From Paralvinella palmiformis (taxonomy: Eukaryota > Annelida > Polychaeta > Terebellida > Alvinellidae): 64,000 nucleotides of DNA. This document shows positions 53,854 through 64,000 of the stretch, piece by piece; position 1 is the stretch's first letter; the number at the start of each line of letters is the position of its first letter. The stretch is taken from NCBI GenBank assembly GCA_025642065.1, contig JAODUP010000351.1, positions 43,501 to 107,500 on the forward strand, given 5' to 3'. The notes under the pieces were generated by a model. That model had not been told where the DNA came from, did not search any database, and was given only the letters and a program-made list of their open reading frames with translations. A program made the translations under genes and the position numbers.

Positions 53854-55225
53854 TCTTAATTTTGCTTTGCGTTTGCAATTAACTTTCTGTTTTTATTAAT
53901 TAATGACAGATCTGTCTGGTTAATGTAAATATTATATTTTAGGTCAAATCATGTGGATTGTATTTGTTTTAATGTATTTACGCAGAGACTGGACGTCATG
54001 CACATACAAATATTTCACGCTATTCATAGTGAAATATATATATGTTAATCAAATACCCACAGACACGCACGCACGTAGGTGGACTATTGTGTTGCACAAC
54101 TGATATTATAATGAAGATTGTAATAATTTGACTGTGAAATTTGAAGGATCTCATTATCTATAAGACAATATATCACTCTCTAACAATTAATTATAATTCT
54201 TGTTTTTATTATTGCTGTTCACACTGTTTGTTCGTTGTCTTGGGCTCACATTTATCTATAAAACGTAGAATTATTATATTTGATATTGATGTTTCTTACT
54301 TTTCTAACTTTTTATCGGTTCATCACATTAGAAATTTCGGTTTATGAATTTCAGTTACTAGGACGTTTTAATGTAGCGAAATAATCATGGATAACCATAA
54401 AACACAATCATGATTATAGCTTAATTTTAATCATCATATAGTTGTATCAAGTATACAGGTGTTTCTAATATCTGGTCATGGTGGTGTATCATCCTGTTCT
54501 CACATTCATAAAGTTTTACTGTTTTATTATATTTTACCGGACTTAATCTTATGAGAGATAATAATAACTATTATTGTAGTATAATATTATGCAGCATGCC
54601 TGATCAATGTTGCTAAATGGTGCTTTGTTCGATGAAATATGATGTGTTTTTTTTCATTAACTCTTGTAGTATTATTGTTATTGTTGAATGTAACATTCAG
54701 GCAAGACAATACATCAGCTCGTAATAGTATTTATTGCCAAAGACAAGGTTGACGATTAACTACAAAGATGTAAAATGAAAAACAAATAAACTTGTGCCAT
54801 AAAATACAGAATTAACACGAAATTAGTCCAATTCATCCAACAAAGTTATGGAACATTATAATATTAACAATTTGCATTTAACATTCTGATTATACAGGAT
54901 TCACTACTATTACATTTAACGTTATAATGTAAAACTCTTGAACTTAACATTATAACTTGCGCTCAAGTTATTACCATACTGGACGTTATGATCAAACAGA
55001 AGTGCATTTAAGAAATGAACAGTTTTATAATTTAGAAAGAAACAAGCACAGAATTAGTTAGAAATAATTCTAAATTAGCAGAACGTTGAGAAATAGTAAT
55101 TAACAATAACAAATAAGCAATTTACAACATAAATACAAAAATCTTAAACACAGGATTCGAATTCGCTTTAACCATTACACTACAAGAGACAATACAAAGA
55201 AGTAGATATAACAACAGAACGCATA
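53854..55225. other. Long AT-rich stretch without recognised gene
   Basis: No coding motif or shared repeat was recognised. Short open frames are AT-biased and unsupported. Confidence 0.35.
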
Positions 55226-55229
55226 TTTC

Positions 55230-56699
55230 ACGCGTAACCAGCATAATCATGCAGAATACACTCAAATGTGTCTACTGCCAATATTTCGGTCTGGTACGAC
55301 AGATGGAGTGAATACAATTAACCAATTAAAGAGCGCCCTTTTGTTTGGTTGCCAATCGCTTTGAGATCGCTTGTGGGCTATATAAGTGAAAAGCCTCTTC
55401 ATTTAAAAAAAGTCTTTCTCAACTTCATATGAGATAATTAACAACCATGAGACATCAATTGAGTGCAGATTTGCGCAACAGGGTCATTCGTATTGGCCAG
55501 GCCGGATCTAGCCAGAAGTAAATTGCCCAATTGTTCCGGAGCACCCAATGATCGATCTTTAAGATCCTGAAGCGTCATCGGGAGACTGGTCTAACGACTC
55601 CTAGGCCAAGATCTGGTTGTCCCAAGAAAACCACAGCTAGACGTGGCCGATATCTGCTCCGACTGTGCCGTAATAGCCGAACAAATCCTTCATCTCAACT
55701 CCGTGCAGCCCGAATCGTTTTCACCAATGTTCCTGTGGCAACTCGGCTGGTGAATTATTGCACTTTGAACGCTGGTAATTTGGCAAGAGGACCTGTGATG
55801 AAGCCTTTACTGCAAAGAAGACACGAACAAGTACGATGGTCACTGGCAACACGTTGTGTTCAGTAACGAATCCAGATTTGTACTGTATCGTCAAGATAGT
55901 CGTGTTCGAGTACTCAGACAAGCCCAAGAGGATCTACTCGATGCGTGTGTACTGCCTAGAGTACAGACAGGCGGCGGTGGAGTCATGATATGGAGTGCCT
56001 TCCATAGCAGAGGAAAATCCGAGCTCCACGTACTAGATGGAAACATGGATCAGTACCAGTACATACGTGTCCTGGAAACCAAAATGCTTCCATTTGCTAG
56101 GAGAGATTTCCAGGCAAATTTTGTGTTCCAATATGACAATGCTCCAGTACATCGAGCGCGAAGCGTCATGGATTTCCTCGAAGATGAGAATGTGCAGCAC
56201 ATGGATTGGCTTGCTATGTCACCGGATTTGAACTCGATCGAGAACATCTGGTTGGAAATCTCACGTGGATTGAACAACATGGACAACCCTCCAACAAACG
56301 TGGCTGAACTGACCCAGGCCGTTGTGGATATCTGGCGAGATATTCCGGATCAGAAGGCCACACGAAGTATTGAATTTTTTTCATATTGCTTAGCATGATT
56401 CATCAGCTTTAACACAAGGACAAATATTTCGAATATGGATTTCAGTTGTTTTGTGAAGTTTTATGTCTACCAATAAAAACATTTTTTGTTAGTATTTGTC
56501 ACAGGTTCAAAGAATTGGCAATAAAAAGAATAAACAAGTAATATTAAGTAAAAACTCTATTCGATATTATTGAACTCACTGAATTGACAATATAAAATGA
56601 CACAATGCTATACAAAATACCAAAAATTTATTGTAATAGTGCTCTAAAACAATTATTTATGCAGCATTTTGGAATATTCCAAGCTTTTTTCCTAGTCTG
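55230..56699 (+). mobile_element. Tc1-like transposon, nearly complete
   Basis: The left part parallels 17195-17739. The right end GGAATATTCCAAGCTTTTTTCCTAGTCTG is the inverse of the CAGTCTAGGAAAAA end seen at 17104, so the family ends are CAGTCTAGG...CCTAGTCTG. The left terminal repeat of this copy is diverged or lost. The transposase is at about 55447-56398. Confidence 0.82.
55447..56398 (+). pseudogene. Tc1-family transposase
   Basis: MRHQLSADLRNRVIRIGQAG with a TAA after SSQK opens the N-terminal helix-turn-helix. PRPRSGCPKKTTARRGRYLL and RLCRNSRTN are the second DNA-binding part. NAGNLARGPVMKPLLQRRHE precedes a deletion and shift. The open 180-codon frame at 55856-56398 carries the catalytic core: VFSNESRF (Asn where the first catalytic Asp is expected), GVMIWSAF, QYDNAPVHRARSVMDFL (second Asp kept), and SPDLNSIENIW (Glu kept). 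DD34E family. The Asn, the stop and the deletion make it inactive. Confidence 0.88.
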
Positions 56700-57590
56700 T
56701 GCATGTACTTGATTTCTATGACATAATTAATGTTATGGATCGAGATTTTATAATGACTCGACAGTTAGAAGATGGTGAAAAAGTAGATAATCTAACTAAC
56801 AAGTAGGACGTTCCTACTAAAACAGTAGGAAAGGTAGAGCAAGTCTAGGGCCTATGCATATTTTCTTTGCATCTAATACCAACATAGATTTACAGGAATC
56901 TGTCAATATTTGAAACCTGAGTGATTGTACAAACCAAATTAGGACAAAATTGAAGAAAATTATGAATATTTTCCTTACTAATTAGTAACCAGGACTATCT
57001 GTGGAAAACGGTGTCCACATCCAAGGACACAATTATCAGTAATTTATATTCCAGTTAACATTATTTTCTTGATTTATCAATACTGACAGGTGGAATATCA
57101 GGCCAGTCTTAAAAATAATCTTGTTGCGGGTTACCCGATGTATGACTCAAAAAACTGACCATTTTGTGCATGCGCATTGAGTGCTCGGACCTTTAACCCC
57201 AACGAACACTGTTCCGATGTTCGGCTACGCAACAACGTCCTTGTTAAAATGTTTCAACATATCAGCTGTTTTGTGTACATTCGTACTACAACAATAGCAA
57301 GTAATACTGGTGGATTTATGTTTTCCTTATCGTACTGAATGACCTTGAATGAAACAATATTTTTTTTCTCATGCAACATATTTTGTGGTCCGCATTATTC
57401 ACTTCAAACGGTTCCACACATTATCATATTCACCACAAGATGGACGAACGAAAGCTAACTATCGTTAGGGGAGATACGCCTGACGTTGGGGGGGGGAGAT
57501 CCCGGACATTATCTGGTCACACACAACTTTTTTATTTATTCATAAATATTGATTTAGAAAGGTTAACAAATAAGAACATTTTTGTATTAT
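56700..57590. other. Stretch without recognised gene
   Basis: No protein motif in the open frame at 57371-57733, which runs into the P-like fragment. Nothing else was recognised. Confidence 0.35.
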
Positions 57591-57591
57591 G

Positions 57592-57734
57592 TTTACTCCC
57601 ACGGCTTATGCGACCAACGACACAACAACAATTCACCATGTTTATAAACCAGATTTTCAGCCTACGTTCCCTTTTTCCAAGACCGGAAGTTGGGACCTGT
57701 TTGCCATCAAATCGGCGGCCGTGTTCGGTCTAGT
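57592..57734 (-). mobile_element. P-like element, THAP end fragment, copy 3
   Basis: Minus strand: CCGAACACGGCCGCCGATTTGATGGC-like start, GTCCCAACTTCCGG, TTTATAAAC, then ATG GTG AAT and MVNCCCVVGRISRG. It matches 53320-53450 but lacks the outermost ~19 bases of the terminal repeat and everything beyond the THAP start. Confidence 0.75.
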
Positions 57735-57958
57735 GCGGGAAATCATCGAATGAATTAGGTCCAAATGTCTACGAAACAATTGACCATTTCAAATATTGAC
57801 ACAAAGTGTCCATAGTCTGATATACATTATGTATTTGATATGACAAAACACACACCTATGTTTCAAGATGTTACCTTGTCAATAATCTAGTACTAGATCC
57901 TACTAGTAGACCGTTAGAACTTCTAATTCACCAATTTTAAGTCAAACCACAAATGAAT

Positions 57959-58097
57959 AGACCGATCCAGGCGAAATGCGTTGCATCGGTTACCAACTAC
58001 CAAACTTTTAGATGAATGTAAATTGATTTTATTGAAGATTATTTAAATATTTAATGTAGAGTTTTGGAAATATTTTTTTTCTTGTACCCTGGAACCA

Positions 58098-58148
<51 letters not shown>

Positions 58149-58735
58149 CCTGTATATTATTAAATAAAACAGTGTTATTACATTAGAGTATTAACACTCT
58201 TGACATTTACATCTAGTAAACATTGCACCAAATGCTGATTCAGAAAATGAAACAGTTCACTTTCAATACAAGACACCATGCAGAAATACCAATGTTACAG
58301 TAATAGGAATAACCCATTGAATTATAAATCTATGTGATAATTGATTTGATCCATTCACATCGTCATGTCAGATGGCAAAGGTTCTACAAAAATAAGTTTG
58401 AACTAGACAGGCCAGACCATGACAGCCATGTAAATCGCGTTAAACGTTACTTAGTTTAGTGGCATATATCTATTGGATGAAATATATGCCATTCCTATTA
58501 AATGCTAAATTATGATCTGGAGATCCCATACCCTTAATAAACTATAAATAAAATTCAAATATAGCTGGCAAATAGCCTAAATACATATTTTCAGTAAGAT
58601 ATTTATTGGCCACTACACATGTAAATCGCCACGCAACACAGTGATTCTTAGACTTCTAACCCGAGACCGTAGTCTGAAATTCAGCCGCATGTTGGCGCCA
58701 GTGGTAATTGACTCGGTCCATCAGTGGCAGCAGTT
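57959..58735 (+). repeat. Repeat A, copy without the LINE
   Basis: Uninterrupted relative of 4818-5251 plus 7134-7560. The junction reads TTTCAATACAAGACACCATGCAGAAATACC, where the other copy has the LINE between ACAAGAT and ATGCATAAATACC. A (TA)n run occupies 58104-58147. No protein is recognised. Confidence 0.7.
58104..58147. repeat. (TA)n microsatellite
   Basis: About 22 TA units inside repeat A. Confidence 0.92.
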
Positions 58736-59268
58736 GCGAATTATTTTAATATTTATGAAATTACCCAAATCTGTGCAATTGAGAATTAATAGTAATATGT
58801 ATTTTGATAAAATATATTATCTAATGCAGATACATTATTACCTGAACAATAACATGTGAGTATAGGGACCTAATATTACATGATGTTTATACACAAAGTA
58901 TAACCCATCCATTGACTAAATGGACCACACATTATGATGAACAATGCTATAAATCTGTGCTAAATCCTGAGTGAAGAGTTCTGATATTACGTTATTAAAA
59001 CGTTGTCATAACAATAAACCGTAATTTCATATGATGCATTGAGTAAATAGCTGGTCAATTGATATCCACGGCATAAACGAGCCCTAAATATTATTTTTAA
59101 TAAGTGTGACCACCAAGTACGTTTTATAACGTTGTACTTACATAATTGAACAACTTGCCAAGTTGTGCATTCATATATAACGTATGCATTGAGCTTACCA
59201 ATCAGAGTTATGCATTTGTATTCACCCACCTAGCTGTATCTAATACTGATAAGCTACTGATTCTAATT
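58736..59268. other. Stretch without recognised gene
   Basis: AT-rich. No motif or repeat relation was seen. Confidence 0.35.
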
Positions 59269-59269
59269 T

Positions 59270-59533
59270 ACGTAATAATTACGTTTTTATTACGTTATTA
59301 TTTCCATAACCAAAATACAACCAAACAATTACGTATTAATTACGTTATTATTACGTTATTACTTCCATAACCAAAACACTACCAAACAATTACGTATTAA
59401 TTACGTTATTATTACGTCATTGCTTCCATAACCAAAATGCAACCAAACAATTACGTAATAATTACGTTATTATTACGTTATTACTTCCATAACCAAAATA
59501 TAACCGAACAATTACGTTGTCATTACGTTATGT
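59270..59533. repeat. 61 bp minisatellite, about four units
   Basis: The marker TTCCATAACCAAAA recurs at 59302, 59363, 59424 and 59485, exactly 61 bases apart. Each unit carries ACAATTACGTA-TAATTACGTT and TATTACGTTATT, so ACGT palindromes are regularly spaced. Later units differ at only a few bases. Confidence 0.9.
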
Positions 59534-59855
59534 ATTAGCTGGGTAATGTATTTGAGAGAAAACAAAGTTCAATGAGAATCTACTTTATGGATACAATATT
59601 TTGTGGACTGTGTCTATAGAAAGTCAGCTTAATTGACTAAATACTCTAGAAGGATAAATAGCTCTGTAACTTTTATTATTTGTCTGACTTAGGAATAAGA
59701 ATATGTGTTAAAAACGCACATCAAAATAATAAGGAATAAATTAAATTTATCATTAATTTAGATTACGTTAACTGAGCTCTCTTAATGTGTTTATCTAAAA
59801 TAAATGTGTAATTAACACCTTGATCGTTTATGAAGCTGTTTAATTATCTAACAAC
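59534..59855. other. Spacer between minisatellites
   Basis: AT-rich, nothing recognised. Confidence 0.35.
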
Positions 59856-59857
59856 CA

Positions 59858-60016
59858 AGACAACCAGTACCCCAGTCTTAGACAACCAGTACCTCAGTCT
59901 TAGACAACCGGTAGCCCAGTCTTAGACAACCGGTAGCCCAGTCTTAGACAACCCATACCCCAGTTTGAGAAAACCGTACCCCAGTCTGAGACAAATGGTA
60001 CAACCAGTCTGAGATA
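59858..60016. repeat. 22 bp minisatellite, about seven units
   Basis: Units of ACAACCAGTACCCCAGTCTTAG type repeat every 22 bases, with growing divergence towards the right (CAGTTTGAGAAAACCG, CAGTCTGAGACAAATGG). The minus-strand open frame 59900-60103 is its shadow. Confidence 0.88.
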
Positions 60017-60019
60017 ACT

Positions 60020-61980
60020 CACACTCTCTTCTGATCCTATTTTGTATTTAAATGTTGCATCTATGTGTGTTTGTGTTTTCGTATGAACGAGGCGATGAAA
60101 CATAAATCATACATTTTTGAAACCCGATAACTGCATTTATTACTTCAAATATACATTTAATCATATTTATAATTCCTTCAAAAATATGTCATTCGACTAT
60201 AAATATACCTGACACATCGTCCTCAGTGTTCTGGATGGCCTCAATAACGATGTTTTATATTTCCTCTGATGTCTTCAGAAGATTCGATGTGATACGATTG
60301 CTGACGATGTACTCATTCTAGAATTTAAACAAAAGATCCTGTATGGACTTGGTATAACCTTGGTGCTGGTATCGGAATATTCCTTCCCTGATGAATTTTG
60401 ATTGAATTTTAAGAAGATGTGATTCGTGATCCAGGAGAAGAATTAGAATATAAAATTATGGGCTGCCATTTAGTGCTCGATAATTCAGACGTCGGTGTCA
60501 ACCTTCCACATTATTGGTTGTCGTGACACTCTGGATAAAGACTAATCAGGATTGGACGGGCCATACTCTGCTATCTATCTAAGTAGAACCAATGTATTCT
60601 TTGAAGTGAACGATTACTTTATTGACTGATTGTCCAAAAACAATATAGAATACAAACACAGGAAATAAAACATTCGAATCATGATAGACAACAACAAACA
60701 GGAAAGAAACCTACTGTTTATGATTAATTATTTCAATTATCAATGAAACATGTACGCCATCTTGATGCAATTAGTAGACTTGAGCTCGTCATATATAATT
60801 AAATAACTGTCATACAAATATGATAATGAGTTGTCTTAACTAACTCCACAAATATTACTAGATGCCATTATAGTAAAATATACCACTATATCCTAATTCT
60901 GCACTGTTTGTTGTTAATATATTCTCCAAATGTATTGTTTCATTGCCTTCTAAATATATTCATAGATATACAACCTTCAAAATAGTATTTCTTGATAACA
61001 ATATTCCATTGTTTTGGACCAAATTAATTAATGTGTTTTATCTAGTATTGTTTTGCGATGTGGTATTTTGTAAGTTAGATGTTGTCTTATATTATAGTTA
61101 TATTAAGGAGTGTTCTTCATGAACACGTCTTTAAATATATTTGGTAACATATCCCTATTATGTCTATATATTAATATATAAGTTACATATTTGTTCAGTT
61201 AATAGATGTTCATAATTTGATGTGCTTTAAATAAAACGTATGTATGACTTCTAAATTTAGTATAATTTATTATACGAATTATTTGTTTCTGTAATATATT
61301 AATTTTAGACATATACTATATTACAAGAGATAATAAAAGGGTATATTAAGGTGTAATATATGTTAATCAAAGTTGTTTTGTTCACTTTCTTCTTGACTTT
61401 CGAGAAATGCCTACAATCTTAGATATTATTTTGTATGTATATTTTATATGTTCATTCTAATTAATTTTCTTATCTATTATCACTCGCTGTTTATATCGCT
61501 TAGTAGTGGCATGACAATCCGGAACGCAGGAGTTAGTTTTTGGCATGATTATAACAGATCCGGAACATTGACGTTTAAGGTTAAAATGGCGGGATTATCA
61601 CGTTATTATTGCTCAGCGGACCCCCTAAAAATCCCACAATGCAAAGCGCGGCTGGTTTGTTTTGGTTTCTGACATCATCATGCTTCAGGCTTATTAGATA
61701 ATGTTTGACTTGTTTTTTTAAAAACGAGGCCGTGTTTCTGTGTATGTTACATACTTTAAATATTTGTGGTATATTTAAGGGAAAACATAAAGTGGCAGAT
61801 TTTCCACACATTTTGTCCGACATCTATCAATGTGAAGTAAATGTGATTGTCTTGAAGGGGGGGGGGGGATTTCATGATTATATTTAAATATCGAGTCAAA
61901 TGATTTTGGCAATAATTTATAGGGAAAAATCGTACATAAATATATTTACTTGATATTCATAGAGATCCTTAAGTTTCAAA
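60020..61980. other. Long AT-rich stretch without recognised gene
   Basis: Open frames at 61448-61672, 61705-61887 and 61581-61823 (minus) overlap and show no known motif. A 12-base G run lies at about 61857. Confidence 0.3.
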
Positions 61981-62039
61981 ATTTGGGATGATCTAAAAAG
62001 TGGATCTGTGTGGCTATTATATGTTTTTATTTATTTATG

Positions 62040-63245
62040 GTTCAAATTTCTCTCTTTTGGAGTATTTCAGTCTTTCTGAATAGTGGTGGCAACGCCTTCC
62101 CCCTGGCAAGTAATCCATAAGATATATGCGGATGAATTCTAGAATAATACAGCGTTTTCAAGCTACTACAGGGGAAAAGGTGTTTTGCTTGACTGATCGA
62201 ATATAATGCCCGGGACATCTTGGAGTTGACATGGTCAATATGTTTTTTTTCCACGATATAGATTCATCAATGTGAATACCACGGAATTTTATGAATTTTT
62301 CCTTGCAGTCGTTTCCTATTCTATTCAAAGGTGTCCCATCGATTGACAGCGTATAATTGTTTAAGTTTCCTTTTTTCTTTGCGGTTAGAATATAATATAC
62401 TTTGTCTTGCCGGCATTTAAGGACAATTTGTTCGCACAGAACCAATTAAAAAGTTTATTTATACTAGTTTCAGCTTTCTTATATAATATATTTACATCAG
62501 AATCAGACAAATACATCGTTGTATCATCAGCGAAACATAATATCTTACAATCACAGGATTTTGCAATGTCATTTACATAAATTAAGAAGAGCAGAGAGCC
62601 TAGAATAGAACCTTGAGGAACACCACGATGTATTTAGCTTGAAGGTGATCTATTGCCGTCGATGTCCACATATTGAGTTCTGTCTTTTAGATATTTCTCA
62701 AACCACTTATTTACAGTTGTTCCCCGTAATCCGTATGTATTCAATTTGCTGAGGAGAATGTTATGATCAATGACGTCAAACGCCCGGGATAGGTCACAAA
62801 AGACTGCTAAAGTCAGATGCCTGTTATCTTTATTATTAGCTGTTGTACAATGGTTAAGTAGATGGATAATAGGGTGAATAGTAGAGTGGCTAGGTCGAAA
62901 ACCGTATTGATGTTGAACAAGTACATCGTTTATGGAGAGAAATTTTATTACCTTATTGTACACAGGTTTTTAAAATGCTGTAAGGAGACTAATAGGGCGG
63001 TAATTAATTAATAAAGTGGGATCAGACGCTTTGTACATCGGAACAACTTTGGCTATCTTCATTTGTAGTGGAACTATGCCGGTGTGTAGTGACTGGTTAA
63101 TTATGTGTGTTAGCGGCCTACATCATTTATGAATAGTTTCCTTTAATAGTTTAGTAGAAATGTCATCATGCCCTGCGCTGGTTTTAGTCTTTAACTTACG
63201 TGTTGCATCCAACACATTGAATATATCGATTGGGTCCATGAACAT
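62040..63245 (-). mobile_element. LINE fragment with nearly readable reverse transcriptase
   Basis: Minus-strand order: FMDPIDIFNVLDATRKLKTK and SAGHDDISTKLLKETI (63235-63130); IAKVVPMYKASDPTLLINYR then PISLLTAF with a stop (near 63050-62970); HQYGFRPSHSTIHPIIHLLN (62905); LAVFCDLSRAFDVIDHNILL, motif A (62800); HRGVPQGSILGSLLFL (near 62640-62590); CDCKILCFADDTTMYLSDSD, the catalytic box (near 62545-62495); NKLSLNAGKTKYIIF-like text; RGIHIDESISWKKNI (62280). Only a few stops or shifts separate the pieces, so it is among the younger LINE copies here. No endonuclease; 5'-truncated. Confidence 0.84.
62634..62963 (-). pseudogene. LINE reverse transcriptase, fingers and motif A
   Basis: A 109-codon frame, MYNKVIKFLSINDVLVQHQY through NRSPSS, covering QYGFRPSHST, DLSRAFDVIDH and LRGTTVNKWFEKYLKDRTQY. 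It stops just before HRGVPQGS, which continues in the same direction after a TAG. The palm Asp of motif A is present. Confidence 0.8.
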
Positions 63246-63249
63246 ACTC

Positions 63250-63766
63250 TTAATTGGATGAAGTTAATTAGATGAAGTTGAAAGTTAGAATTTCTCAGTA
63301 ACTCTGCCGGTTATTTCCCAAAATCAACTTAAGACACATAATTTAATTTGATAATCTTCCCAGTAACTAAACAATACGCCACGTGACAAAAATATACGCT
63401 TAAGTATAAGACACTATGGTAAATAGCATCTTCTAACATCTTTTATTTACACTTACACGTATATGTTCTACAGAGATACTGCCTCTCAGCGTCAATCCAA
63501 TTATTTCTTATCATGAAGTAGATTACACATCTTAAAATGGCACTCACTTCTTGATTTGAGTGTATCATAAGACAAATTATATTACTTTATCGTGTTATTT
63601 TGTGTAACCAGAAATCTTCATGTTTCAATTCCTGTTACTGTTACTTACTAGTAGAACCTACATTGATCAACGTCTGACCTTGGTTTGACCTTGATAAATG
63701 GGTTGTGTAAATGTCACTGAATTAGTTTGCAATTAGATTTGTATCTTATAATTGAATTTCGATTTA
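63250..63766. other. Stretch without recognised gene
   Basis: AT-rich, no motif seen between the LINE and the terminal CA-rich block. Confidence 0.35.
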
Positions 63767-63768
63767 TC

Positions 63769-63809
<41 letters not shown>

Positions 63810-64000
63810 CACATCACACACACATCACACACGCAAATACACACACGCATCACACCGCACACAAATACACACACAAACACACACACAGACAGACGAATAC
63901 AACATTTTCGCTCTCCTCTCGTTCCCTCTAACTCTCCATTGTTCCCCTCTCTCCCTATCTCTCTATTGTTATCTTTCATTCTCTCTCTCCCTCTCTCTTC
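63767..64000. repeat. (CA)n block and pyrimidine-rich end
   Basis: CA repeats with CATCACA and CAAATACA interruptions to about 63890, then CT-rich DNA to the window end. The minus-strand frame of repeated Cys-Val is a microsatellite artefact. Confidence 0.92.

Noticed and set aside
59270..60016. Regular repeats as a CRISPR array
   Set aside because: The units are head-to-tail tandem copies without unique spacers, the genome is eukaryotic, and no cas-like gene is nearby.
61705..61887. 60-codon plus-strand frame with Cys and His residues as a zinc finger gene
   Set aside because: Spacing does not fit a known finger, an opposing frame covers the same bases, and it ends in a G run. No support beyond being open.

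Overview
The window looks like AT-rich nuclear DNA of an invertebrate animal, most likely a marine mollusc. The evidence is spliced genes with GT/AG introns, one clear orthologue of the axonemal protein TCTE1/DRC5, an exon pair of the secreted PAN-plus-lectin type common in molluscs, tRNA-derived SINEs, and many decayed LINEs, Ty3/gypsy elements and DNA transposons. The species assignment is inference. There are no bacterial-style operons, no rRNA genes and no CRISPR array.

Layout. 0.6-2.2 kb: three degenerate ~190 bp direct repeats and a P-superfamily short transposon with an 8 bp target duplication. 2.5-9.9 kb: LINE pieces, two tRNA-SINE families, and two dispersed repeats (called A and C here). 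9.8-11.3 kb: 3' end of a gypsy element (integrase, polypurine tract, part of the LTR); a solo LTR of the same family is at 18.1 kb. 12.0-13.1 kb: pogo-like transposase fossil. 14.2-16.9 kb: minus-strand candidate gene with a signal-peptide/PAN exon and a lectin-like exon, broken by a frame change. 15.7-17.7 kb: Tc1/mariner fossils, partly inside or beside that gene. 19.2-22.2 kb: SINE, repeat C and hAT remnants. 26.1-32.0 kb: a pair of ~570 bp direct repeats followed by a two-ORF LINE. 32.0-37.9 kb: an RNase H-bearing LINE, two gypsy fragments in opposite orientation, and another LINE. 38.5-41.3 kb: repeat C with two nested inverted-repeat elements. 41.3-44.9 kb: SINEs and a LINE that carries a 221 bp copy of TCTE1 exon 2. 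46.8-51.3 kb: the TCTE1 gene (three coding exons, 502 codons), with a hAT-type short element in intron 2. 53.3-58.7 kb: the complete P-like element with a THAP exon, a Tc1 element, a third P-like fragment, and the empty-site copy of repeat A. 59.3-60.0 kb: two minisatellites. 62.0-63.3 kb: a minus-strand LINE.

TCTE1 is the only gene that reads as intact. The rest is mostly a layered record of transposition that can be dated by nesting: LINE into repeat A, SINE into repeat C, a TA-target element into repeat C, and the TCTE1 fragment and then a SINE into a LINE. The most unusual items are the near-identical inverted TCTE1 exon copy 4.3 kb upstream of the gene, and a P-superfamily short element family that keeps a THAP-encoding first exon. 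All reading was by eye; no alignment or database search was run.
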